Positions 42,567-50,426 of a DNA stretch of 64,000 nucleotides are shown here, piece by piece; position 1 is the stretch's first letter; each line of letters starts with the position of its first letter. The notes beneath the pieces are model-generated. The model ran no database searches, was not told the DNA's origin, and saw only the letters and a list, made by a program, of their open reading frames with translations. The stretch is from positions 23,132 through 87,131 of the forward strand of contig CALLVD010000024.1 of assembly GCA_938010385.1 (NCBI GenBank). Direction: 5' to 3'. Made by a program: the position numbers and the translations under genes. This stretch comes from an uncultured Robiginitomaculum sp. Lineage in GTDB: Bacteria > Pseudomonadota > Alphaproteobacteria > Caulobacterales > Maricaulaceae.

Positions 42567-45338
42567 TCACGCAACGGCGTTTGTGTCACCGTGATGTGGC
42601 CGCAGCTTTTGCCGTCCCGCGGTGGTTTTTAATATGGCCATTGCGCTGAAAAGCTCTGCGGCGACAACGGGTTTGGTTAAAAACATATCTGCGCCGGCGT
42701 TCATGCAGCGGGCATTGCTTTCGGGCGAGGTATCGGCGGTCAGCGCAATAATCGGCACAGCTGCGCTCGGCCCGTTCATCCCGCGTATGGCCTGCATGGC
42801 CTGAACACCGTCCATGACCGGCATATGCACATCCATTAAAACAACATCGAATTGTTGCGCCGACAGGGCGTCCAAAGCCTGCTGTCCGTTCTCGGCTGTT
42901 GCCAAAATACATCCGGCCGGTTTTAAGAAGATTTTTAAAACGTCCCGATTGCTTTGCAAATCCTCGGCAATTAAAACCCGCATGCCCTTTAAGGCGGTTA
43001 AGCGATTACCTTGCGGCGCAGGCCGGGGGTTTTGCAAGGGAGCGGGCGGCGGTCCGGGCAGAACTTCGGGCGCGGCCGGCTGATTATCGGGGCTAAACCT
43101 GGCGTCCGCATGAAGGAACTGTTCTTTAATGCTTGGCCGCAAAGTGACAGGGCTTGCATCCGTTTTTGCGCTGTCTTGCGCTTGCGTCATATCGGCAGCG
43201 CGCAGGGTCAGCGTAAATTCCGAACCGCGACCCGGGGCTGTGATGACCGTAGTATCTCCGTCCATCAAATGCGCAATGCTGCGCGTAATGGCCAGTCCGA
43301 GCCCGGAGCCGCCAAATTTACGGCGAATAGAGACATCGGCTTGCATAAACGGTTCAAAGATTTGCTGCGCTTTTTCCTGCGTCATGCCCTGACCCGTATC
43401 AGCAACAATGACCGTCAACAGGCCCCGCTTTTCACTCCGCTTTGCCGGGGCAAAGGTGATATGGACATGCACTCGGCCTTCATCTGTGAACTTTAAAGCG
43501 TTGGAAATCAGGTTTTCGAGACACTGGCGCGTGCGCATCGGATCAACATCAAGCAATTGCGGAACGTCATCGGCCACATAGACGGTCAGGGCAATGCCTT
43601 TCTTTTGCGCCTCCGGCTCCCATAGCGCTTTTAAATTTTGCGTAATTTCGCGCAGGGCAGTCGGCATGCGATCCACCTGCATATCGCCGCCATCCATTTT
43701 TGACATATCCAAAACATTGGTCAAAAGCTCAAGCAAGGTCAGGCCGGACTTATATATGACGCCGGTTTTAAACTTAACATCTTGATCGGGGCCTTCGCGC
43801 GACAAAATTTCCGCAAGGCCGATAATGCCGTTGAGCGGCGTGCGCAGTTCATGAGACATGACAGCCAGGAAATCCCGCTTGGCTTTTTCGCCGGCTCTGG
43901 CGCGTTTTTTCAACACGGCTTCGCTTTTCGCAAATGCGTTTTGGCGCATGGCCCATGCAATCAGGCCAATGCCTATGGCGATCAGCAGGAAGATAACGAT
44001 GCGCATGAAAACACTCTGTCTGTCCTGAGCCGCAATACGTTCGCGTTGCAGATTGTTTTTAGTGGTCAGTTCCGCCTCTCGGGCGCGTTGCACTTCTTTG
44101 TCATTGGCAAGCGTGCCCATCAATTCTTGGGTGTCTTCCGACGCATTCTCCAGCAGGCGCAGATTGGCATGGCGCGCATTTTTTTGCATCAAATCAAAGA
44201 CAGCCTGCGGCCGGTTTTCGCTGACCGCAAGTAAGGCTTCGGCTTGCAGGATATCCTCGTCATATCGGCCTGCGAATTTTTTATCCGCATTGGCGGCCCG
44301 CACATATCTCAGCGCCGCCTTGGCCTCGGCGCGTTTCCCTTGCCCGGCCAGAGCCACAGCCAGCTCGGCTTTCAGGTTAAGCCGCCAGATATCATCGTTT
44401 GAAATAGCAATCGACGCTTTGGAAACGGTTTCTGCCGTCTCAAAACTGCCCAGCGCGTTAAGCGCTTCGGCGTAACGATAACCGGCCTTGGCCCGCTTAC
44501 CGGCGCCTTCATTGCCTGACATGCGGTAAGAGGTTTCCGCTGTCGTCAACGCCGCCGGATACTCGCCCCATTTTAAAAGGATAAATGTGAAATTATTCAG
44601 AATAGCCAAACCGTCAATTGCCCGGCCGGCTTGCGCCGTTTGGTTAATGTAAAGATCAATACTTTCTGTCGCTAATTCAATGTTTCCCAGATAGAAATAA
44701 ATTGAGCTGATTAATCCGTTGACCGCAATGGACAGTTCTGCTGCTTCTGCGTCGACAGTGTCAGGCACAAATTCAAGGGCCTTTCCGGCAGAGGCCAAAG
44801 ATGTATTAAAATCAGGAACCAGCATGTAGGTCAGCGAGTCAAAATACCAGGCATAGGCTTGGACAAACCGGTCTGCGTCAGTCTTATAGGTCTGAAGTGT
44901 GCCGGAAAAGCGTTGCGCGTCAAATGATCCGTCATCGACGGAATAGCCGTCTATTATTTCAGCGATTTTAAGATCCCGTGCGCTTCCCAGCGCTTTTGCG
45001 GCCTGCTTATATTGCGCCAAGGCTTCGCGGCCGGCCTCGGCATCCATGGCGTCCATGGCTTCAAGCAGCCAAACTCGCATATTCGCTAATTCGTCCATTG
45101 AAGGTCCGGTCGCGTCTGCGGATCCAAATACGTCACTTTTATGTTTAAGCGTAAATGATTGCTGCTCAATTTTTTTGGCGATAGATTGAATCTTCACTAC
45201 AGCGTTCTTGCGCGCGGTCCGGCGTCGCTCGTAATCAGTCTCTTGCGCAAAAGCGGGTTGTCCAAGCGACAGGACCGCCAGACCTGCAATCAACAGGCTT
45301 CGTAAAAAATTAATAAAATCTGCGCCGAGATTTGTCAT
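42567..45338 (-). CDS. Membrane hybrid histidine kinase with periplasmic TPR-like sensor
   Basis: The protein has about 923 residues. I start at ATG 45338 (MTNLGADF), which gives a good signal peptide ending at PAFAQ; the track begins 13 codons earlier. The periplasmic part is helical with TPR-like repeats (about 60-400). TM MRIVIFLLIAIGIGLIAWAMRQ lies near 465. Then come HisKA (FLAVMSHELRTPLNGIIGLAEIL), HATPase (LENLISNALKFTDEGRVHV, GGSGLGLAITRSI) and a C-terminal receiver with LIAEDLQSNRDVLKIF and the phosphorylatable Asp in DVVLMDVHMPVMDG. A histidine phosphotransferase would be needed downstream. It sits beside the double-glycine peptide gene, separated by a terminator. Confidence 0.9.
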   Translation of the reverse strand: MTNLGADFINFLRSLLIAGLAVLSLGQPAFAQETDYERRRTARKNAVVKIQSIAKKIEQQSFTLKHKSDVFGSADATGPSMDELANMRVWLLEAMDAMDAEAGREALAQYKQAAKALGSARDLKIAEIIDGYSVDDGSFDAQRFSGTLQTYKTDADRFVQAYAWYFDSLTYMLVPDFNTSLASAGKALEFVPDTVDAEAAELSIAVNGLISSIYFYLGNIELATESIDLYINQTAQAGRAIDGLAILNNFTFILLKWGEYPAALTTAETSYRMSGNEGAGKRAKAGYRYAEALNALGSFETAETVSKASIAISNDDIWRLNLKAELAVALAGQGKRAEAKAALRYVRAANADKKFAGRYDEDILQAEALLAVSENRPQAVFDLMQKNARHANLRLLENASEDTQELMGTLANDKEVQRAREAELTTKNNLQRERIAAQDRQSVFMRIVIFLLIAIGIGLIAWAMRQNAFAKSEAVLKKRARAGEKAKRDFLAVMSHELRTPLNGIIGLAEILSREGPDQDVKFKTGVIYKSGLTLLELLTNVLDMSKMDGGDMQVDRMPTALREITQNLKALWEPEAQKKGIALTVYVADDVPQLLDVDPMRTRQCLENLISNALKFTDEGRVHVHITFAPAKRSEKRGLLTVIVADTGQGMTQEKAQQIFEPFMQADVSIRRKFGGSGLGLAITRSIAHLMDGDTTVITAPGRGSEFTLTLRAADMTQAQDSAKTDASPVTLRPSIKEQFLHADARFSPDNQPAAPEVLPGPPPAPLQNPRPAPQGNRLTALKGMRVLIAEDLQSNRDVLKIFLKPAGCILATAENGQQALDALSAQQFDVVLMDVHMPVMDGVQAMQAIRGMNGPSAAVPIIALTADTSPESNARCMNAGADMFLTKPVVAAELFSAMAILKTTAGRQKLRPHHGDTNAVA

Positions 45339-45408
45339 TGCCCGCCTGTGTGTCATAACGGGAAAACAATGCAGCAAACGTGTTAATTAATTATGGCTTT
45401 TCGACCAT

Positions 45409-45435
45409 AAAAAAAGCTCTCTAAAGAGAGCTTTT
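45409..45435 (-). terminator. Intrinsic terminator of the peptide gene
   Basis: On the minus strand, GAAAAGCTCTC-TTTA-GAGAGCTTTT makes a 10-bp stem with a 4-base loop and a T tract of seven. It lies 46 bp after the peptide stop codon and 32 bp or more before the ORF of the kinase, so it isolates the peptide transcript. The plus-strand T run is only four. Confidence 0.9.
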
Positions 45436-45480
45436 CCACACATTGCGATTTTATATCAGCACAAAGGCTGACCAATCAAT

Positions 45481-45621
45481 TTACGCGCCGCAGGCTCTGC
45501 GACGACGGTTCAGGCAATCAATTTCCGGAATAGCGGATTCTGTGGCCTGTTTTTCTGTCTTTTCAGCGGACTTTGTGCCGCCTGTAACAGTTTTCAGTTC
45601 ATTTAAAGAGAGTTCACGCAT
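45481..45621 (-). CDS. Double-glycine leader peptide (candidate bacteriocin/RiPP or signal precursor)
   Basis: This 46-codon gene is absent from the ORF track because of its size. ATG at 45621 is preceded by AAGGAGA at ideal spacing. The leader MRELSLNELKTVTGG matches the double-glycine pattern (LSxxELxxVxGG) cut by C39 peptidases of exporters. After GG a 31-residue core begins with TKSAEKTEKQ, is polar in its middle and ends with DCLNRRRRACGA, giving two cysteines that could form a disulfide around four arginines. It lacks the Gly-rich hydrophobic helix of many class II bacteriocins. A C39 ABC exporter is encoded 180 bp upstream on the same strand. The leader is strong evidence; bacteriocin versus signalling peptide is open. 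Confidence 0.85.
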   Translation of the reverse strand: MRELSLNELKTVTGGTKSAEKTEKQATESAIPEIDCLNRRRRACGA

Positions 45622-45672
45622 ATTGAATCTCCTTTCCATGTCTGTTCCCGGCACAATTACCGAAGAACATAC

Positions 45673-45687
45673 TTAAACGCTAATTAA
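45673..45687. promoter_or_regulatory. CtrA-type box upstream of the peptide gene
   Basis: TTAAACGCTAATTAA (plus strand) is a TTAA-N7-TTAA match, 52-66 bp before the peptide start codon. Binding would depend on CtrA being present. Confidence 0.4.
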
Positions 45688-45801
45688 TGAAAAAGGTCTG
45701 TACAAGTAAAATTTATGGTAAATCAAAGACTTAGCCAATTTTAATACTTTAAGGTGAAATTTTAGCCTAAAATTGCACTCTAAGGGTGCAGCCATGCCGT
45801 C

Positions 45802-47841
45802 TTACAGCGTAATAACCCGGTCTGCGCGCCGCAAGAATTCGGGGCGATGGGCAATAATGATGCGCGTAATCGGCATGCCGGCAATGACATCCGCGATTTC
45901 CTGTTCGGTTTGCACGTCCAAATTGGCCGTCCCTTCATCCAGAAACAAAATTTGCGGTGATTTATACAGCGCTCTGGCCAAAAGCACTCTTTGTTTTTGC
46001 CCGCCCGACAAAACGCTGCCCATATCACCGACCCGCGAATCATAGCCCATGGGCAGGGCGTCAATGTCGTCATGAATGCGCGCCGCTCTCGCCGCCTGCT
46101 CGACTTTGGCCATATCAAGCTGCGGGTCAAAAAAGGCTATGTTCTCGGCCAGACTTCCGGACAAAAGCGTGTCGTCCTGCATCACCACGCCAATATTACG
46201 GCGCCAAGCGTCAAGCCCTATATCGTCAAGACTGACAGACCCGATTTTGATATGGCCTGACGCCGGCCGATAAAGCCCGGTCATCAGCTTCATCAGAGTC
46301 GTCTTCCCGCCGCCGGATTTGCCGGTAATCGCAATCATTTCGCCGGATTTCACGCTCAGATTAAACCCGTCTAAAATCCAAGGGTCACCTTCGCTGTAAC
46401 GGAAATCCAAATCCTTTATGTCAATATCACCGCTGCCGAGCGTCTGCGCGCTGTCCGGGCTGCTTAGCTCCAGCGTGCCCAAAACAATATCGGACAAGCG
46501 GTCCAAGTGCAGGCCCAGCAATCGAAACTCAATCAGTTTTTCCAATAGCTGATCGGCGCTGATTGCAAAGCCGCCGGCAAAGGCCAGAAAGGCAAACAGC
46601 AGCCCCAGGCTGATTTCGCCGTCCATTACTGAATGCGCGCCGACATAAATGACGGCAATCGCCTGCAGGCCCGCGGCTAAATCTTTCACGCCGTTATTGC
46701 CGATGCGCCAAAGCCCGAAGCGCGTGTTGGCATTAACAAAATCAGCAAACAGGTTTCGCCACGCGCCCTCGCGCGCCGCTTGCCGTCCGAATAGCTTTAT
46801 GGTGGTGCCGGCGCGAATGCTCTCGATAATATGAGAGCGTTCCTGCGCGCCGGTCAGAATAGACGCTTCTTGCGCCGCGCGCAGTCTTGGATAAATCATC
46901 AGCGTTACGGCCAGCATAACCACGGTTCCGGCCAGAACGATAGCGGCCAGTTTCGGGCTGATGATAAACATCACGATGACGGTCGTAATTGCCATGACCC
47001 CGTCAATCAGCGCCGCAACCAAGGATTGGGTCAGCGCCGTTTGAATGGGCCCGGTACTGCCGACCCGCGAAATAATATCGCCGATATGGCGCTTTTCATA
47101 CCACCCGGCGGGCAGCCGTATCAGATGCGAAAACACATTGCCCGTCATCTGATAACTCATTTGCTGACCGTAAATCAGAATGGCCCAATTGCGTGTTGCC
47201 TCGGCGGCGATGCGCAAAATAACAAGCCCGCCAAACCCGATGGCGAGCGCTTTTAAAAGCCCTGTATCGCCGGACAGTAAGACGCCGTCTACGGTGAGTT
47301 GCAGGAAAAACGGCGAGAGCAAAATTGTTATTTGCAGCAGAACAGACAAAATCAGTGTTTGCCCCAGAGCCCGCTTCAGCCCGGTCAGCCGGCCCCATAA
47401 ATCGGACAGTTTCACATCTGTACGGTCTTTGATTGCGGTGAAATCAGTCCCGCGCGACAGCTCCATGGCGACGCCGGTAAAATGCTCGGACACTTCGCGC
47501 AGAGGTAAAGATTGTGCCCCGCTTGCCGGATCATGAATAAGGACGCGCCCGTTTTTAACGGCCTTAAGCACAACAAAATGATTGAGGTCCCAATGCAAAA
47601 TTGCCGGCAATTGAAGCTTGTCCAAATCCTCTAAGTCCAGCCGCAAAGCGCGGGGAGACAGGTGCAGCCGGCCTGCCATTTCAACAATATCGGCCAAGCT
47701 GGCGCCGCGCAATGACACGGCATAGCGTTCGCGCAGCGCGGCCAAATTGACGTCATGGCCGTGATATTGCGCAATCATGGCCAGACAGGCGAGGGCGCAT
47801 TCCGTGTCTTCTGTTTGGTACACGACGGGCAGCTTAGACAT
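45802..47841 (-). CDS. ABC exporter with N-terminal C39 peptidase domain (peptide-processing)
   Basis: The protein has 679 residues from ATG 47841 (MSKLPVVYQ); the track start adds 24 spurious residues. The C39 domain (1-140) has all catalytic residues: Cys15 (QTEDTECALACLAMI), His88 (LHWDLNHFVVL) and Asp104 (IHDPASG). Six TM helices follow at ~160-430. The NBD has Walker A GKSGGGKTTLMKL, signature VLSGGQKQRVLLARAL and Walker B ILFLDEGTANLD. This is the ColV/lantibiotic-type bifunctional exporter that cuts a GG leader and exports the core. Its neighbours are the mini-HlyD (stop and start overlapping as TAATG) and the GG peptide downstream. Confidence 0.95.
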   Translation of the reverse strand: MSKLPVVYQTEDTECALACLAMIAQYHGHDVNLAALRERYAVSLRGASLADIVEMAGRLHLSPRALRLDLEDLDKLQLPAILHWDLNHFVVLKAVKNGRVLIHDPASGAQSLPLREVSEHFTGVAMELSRGTDFTAIKDRTDVKLSDLWGRLTGLKRALGQTLILSVLLQITILLSPFFLQLTVDGVLLSGDTGLLKALAIGFGGLVILRIAAEATRNWAILIYGQQMSYQMTGNVFSHLIRLPAGWYEKRHIGDIISRVGSTGPIQTALTQSLVAALIDGVMAITTVIVMFIISPKLAAIVLAGTVVMLAVTLMIYPRLRAAQEASILTGAQERSHIIESIRAGTTIKLFGRQAAREGAWRNLFADFVNANTRFGLWRIGNNGVKDLAAGLQAIAVIYVGAHSVMDGEISLGLLFAFLAFAGGFAISADQLLEKLIEFRLLGLHLDRLSDIVLGTLELSSPDSAQTLGSGDIDIKDLDFRYSEGDPWILDGFNLSVKSGEMIAITGKSGGGKTTLMKLMTGLYRPASGHIKIGSVSLDDIGLDAWRRNIGVVMQDDTLLSGSLAENIAFFDPQLDMAKVEQAARAARIHDDIDALPMGYDSRVGDMGSVLSGGQKQRVLLARALYKSPQILFLDEGTANLDVQTEQEIADVIAGMPITRIIIAHRPEFLRRADRVITL

Positions 47842-48056
47842 TAACCTGTCCGTCCCATCAGCCAATATAACAGGCGCACAGGCCCGTCCGGCATTTGAAC
47901 GCTTCCAAACCATAAAACGCCCGCCGCAAGACTTGCGCCGCCCAGCAGCAAGGCCGTAATTATCAGGCTCGGCACATGGCGATGCAAAATGACATCACCG
48001 GACAGGCTTCGGCCGCGCGATTGCATCACTTCTTTTCGGTATAAAGGCGTCGTCAT
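47841..48056 (-). CDS. Mini HlyD-like membrane protein (N-terminal anchor only)
   Basis: The protein has 71 residues. MTTPLYRKEVMQSRGRSLSGDV resembles the N-terminus of HlyD/CvaA-type adaptors (LYRKEV.....R..G.V), and then comes one TM helix (about 30-51, LIITALLLGGASLAAGVLWFG). The normal coiled-coil, lipoyl and beta-barrel domains of a ~400-residue adaptor are absent. The reading frame ends exactly at the exporter start (TAATG). No remnant of the missing part is found in other frames, because the exporter begins immediately. It is either a neat internal deletion or a genuine small partner protein. Confidence 0.72.
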   Translation of the reverse strand: MTTPLYRKEVMQSRGRSLSGDVILHRHVPSLIITALLLGGASLAAGVLWFGSVQMPDGPVRLLYWLMGRTG

Positions 48057-48103
48057 AGCCCGACGCTAAGACGATTTGCGCGGCAGGGGAAGAGGCGCGG
48101 CGT

Positions 48104-48550
48104 TTACAAAATAAACCGCGATTTTTGATCCGGGCTTGGCACGAAACAAACGTCGCTGCGCCCGAACCAATCATAACGATTGCGCGCAATCACAGTGTAA
48201 AATCCGTCGCGCAGCGATTTCGGCACAATTTTCAACCCGGTAAGCAGCGGCCAAGGACGCCGCAGCCTGCGTAAAACTTCAAGCGCAGCATCCGAGCGGG
48301 TAAAGGCCTTGCCGGCTTTAATCACCAAATAGGTTTCATCTAAATCTGCCGCGCTCAGCCCGTGACGGGCGGCGAGGGCCAAGCCGGTTTCTGACCACGC
48401 ATTGACAAAGATAATATCCGGCGCAGTTTCGCGGTCTAAAATAAAGCGCACAAACCGGCTGCATAAAAGGCAGTGCCCGTCAAAAATCATGTAAGGGCCG
48501 GCGTCCGGCAGGGCAGAGCGACCGGTTAAGCTTGGCTCAGACCCGCTCAT
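48104..48550 (-). CDS. DUF393 (DCC family) thiol-disulfide oxidoreductase-like protein
   Basis: The protein has about 148 residues. I take ATG 48550 (MSGSEPSLTG), overlapping capD by 14 bp; other starts are 48571 and 48490. The core YMIFDGHCLLCSRFVRFILDRE contains the DxxCxxC motif of the DCC family, and FFRSDAALEVLRRLRRPW-like helices follow (FTRSDAALEVLRRL). Members are presumed thioredoxin-fold redox proteins, mostly uncharacterised. It precedes the mini-HlyD by 47 bp. A role in disulfide formation of the exported peptide is speculative. Confidence 0.82.
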   Translation of the reverse strand: MSGSEPSLTGRSALPDAGPYMIFDGHCLLCSRFVRFILDRETAPDIIFVNAWSETGLALAARHGLSAADLDETYLVIKAGKAFTRSDAALEVLRRLRRPWPLLTGLKIVPKSLRDGFYTVIARNRYDWFGRSDVCFVPSPDQKSRFIL

Positions 48551-50426
48551 GCAGGGTTCCGTTCGGCTCATAATCCGGCAGCAGCTTTGACAGGGCCGTA
48601 ATCATGGCCGGCTTGTCTCTGCTCTCAGCGGCGCGCAGTAAGGCTTCAATGCGGCGGGTTACGGATTTCGGGTCCACCAGACGGCCTGTAAACCGGTTAA
48701 CGCCTTCAACATAGGTCGGGGCTAAATCTTCACGGATGCCGGTCAGGACTTCGGTCAGTTTTTCGCCGGGGCGCAGACCGGTATAGATGATATCAATATC
48801 GCGATCCGGCACATAGCCGCGCAGACGGATCAGCTGACGCGCAAGCTGCGTAATACTGACGGGGTCACCCATATCCAAAACATAGATGGCGGCCATTTCT
48901 TTGCGCTGCATGGCTGACAGGGCGGACGCCTGCAAGACTAAAGCAGCGGCTTCTTCCGTGGTCATAAAAAATCGTGTGGCGTCTTTATGGGTCACCGTGA
49001 CCGGACCGCCGCGCCTTATCTGCTCTTCAAACAATGGCACAACGGATCCGGTTGAGCCGAGCACATTGCCAAACCGCACAGCGCAAGCCGACAGTCCCGG
49101 GCTCTGGGTGGCGGCGGCGAGGGTCGCCATTTCCGCAATGCGCTTAGTCGCGCCCATAATATTGGACGGTTTGACCGCCTTATCGGTCGAGACAAGGGTG
49201 AAGCTGTCAGTCTTAAACTCTGTGGCCAGATTAATGATGTTATACGTGCCGCCGACATTGGAATTAATGGTCTCAACGGGATTAAGTTCTGACAATGGAA
49301 CATGTTTAAGCGCGGCGGCATGGAGCACAATATCCGGCCGCTCAAAATCAAAGATTTCGCGCATGCGGGTTTCGTCTTGTACGTCCCCTAAATAGCTGTG
49401 CCATTTACACAGCTTATGCTCATCCAGCGCCCCGTTAATTTTATAAAGATTAAACTCCCCGTTATCGATGAGAACAATCTTGGCCGGCCGCAAGCGGCTG
49501 ATTTGCAGGGTCAGCTCGGAGCCGATTGTGCCGCCCGCGCCGGTGATTAAAACTTTTTTGCCTTCGACAAATTGCCGGACCGGAGTCACGTCCAAGTCTT
49601 TGGCGTTACGGCCGATTAAGTCATTGGCCTCAAATTTCATCAGCCCTCTGTCACCGGAGCTGCCAAAGCGCACAAGCGTGGCTTGCGCTTCGGCGGCCTG
49701 CTTGACCAGAATATTCAACTGCTCCCGGTCAATGGTTCTGTCCACAAGTATCAGCGTCGGGGCCGGCTCCCCGCGACGCTCCAAATTACGCAGCACAGCC
49801 GGAATATCATCCATCGCGCCCATCACCGGAACGCCGCGAATGGAGCGCCCCAAAAAGCCCGCCCCGGTATCAATCAGGCCGGCAATATTGTAACCGCCGT
49901 TTGCGCTGTAGGCGAAATCACGCAAATGATCGTGCAGGGAGTTACTGCGCCCGATAAGAAGCGCGCGTTTTGCGCCCGCGTCGCGGCGGCGAAAAAGGAC
50001 TTTCAAATCGCGTTGATAAAACAGCAAAACAGCCGTCCGGCTTATAATCAGCAGCAGCATGAAAAACGGAACGACTAAAAACGGGGCCGAGCGGGGAAAA
50101 TCTGCGGCGCGGTCAAAAATAAGGAATAAGACCAGCGGCGTTAATATGGCCGCCAAGACAACGGCGCGCAGCAGCGGCACGATATCGTCAAGGGATGTGT
50201 AGCGCCAAACCGCTCTGTGAATACGCAAGCCAAGCCAGAGTCCAAAACAGATAACGCCGAAGACAATGGCGGCTTTAATGTCAATATTATTGGGCGCCAT
50301 TTTGCCTTCGTAAATATAACGAAGGCGCATGATGCCGTACATGGACAGGCCGCCAAGCAGGCTGTCGAATAATGTGACCAAGCCTGTGGCGATAGTCGTG
50401 CGGGGCCTTTTAAAACCGAGAGGCAT
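48537..50426 (-). CDS. Membrane-bound nucleotide-sugar epimerase/dehydratase (CapD/PglF/WbpM type)
   Basis: The protein has 629 residues. About four N-terminal TM helices (to ~135) precede a CoA-binding-like domain (KRALLIGRSNSLHDHL). The SDR domain has NAD motif VLITGAGGTIGSELTLQ near 297, LHAAALKHVPLSELNP and LVSTDKAVKPSNIMGATKRIAEM, which carries the catalytic Thr-Asp-Lys variant. It converts UDP-GlcNAc-type sugars to 4-keto-6-deoxy sugars for polysaccharides or glycans. The start joins the heparinase stop (TAATG), so the two are co-translated. Confidence 0.92.
   Translation of the reverse strand: MPLGFKRPRTTIATGLVTLFDSLLGGLSMYGIMRLRYIYEGKMAPNNIDIKAAIVFGVICFGLWLGLRIHRAVWRYTSLDDIVPLLRAVVLAAILTPLVLFLIFDRAADFPRSAPFLVVPFFMLLLIISRTAVLLFYQRDLKVLFRRRDAGAKRALLIGRSNSLHDHLRDFAYSANGGYNIAGLIDTGAGFLGRSIRGVPVMGAMDDIPAVLRNLERRGEPAPTLILVDRTIDREQLNILVKQAAEAQATLVRFGSSGDRGLMKFEANDLIGRNAKDLDVTPVRQFVEGKKVLITGAGGTIGSELTLQISRLRPAKIVLIDNGEFNLYKINGALDEHKLCKWHSYLGDVQDETRMREIFDFERPDIVLHAAALKHVPLSELNPVETINSNVGGTYNIINLATEFKTDSFTLVSTDKAVKPSNIMGATKRIAEMATLAAATQSPGLSACAVRFGNVLGSTGSVVPLFEEQIRRGGPVTVTHKDATRFFMTTEEAAALVLQASALSAMQRKEMAAIYVLDMGDPVSITQLARQLIRLRGYVPDRDIDIIYTGLRPGEKLTEVLTGIREDLAPTYVEGVNRFTGRLVDPKSVTRRIEALLRAAESRDKPAMITALSKLLPDYEPNGTLHERV

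Noticed and set aside
42622-44475. Several plus-strand ORFs over the hybrid kinase
   Set aside because: All are antisense shadows of the continuous minus-strand kinase frame.
45443-45676. 77-codon plus-strand ORF over the peptide gene
   Set aside because: It is the shadow of the minus-strand double-glycine peptide gene, which has a strong ribosome-binding site, leader and terminator.
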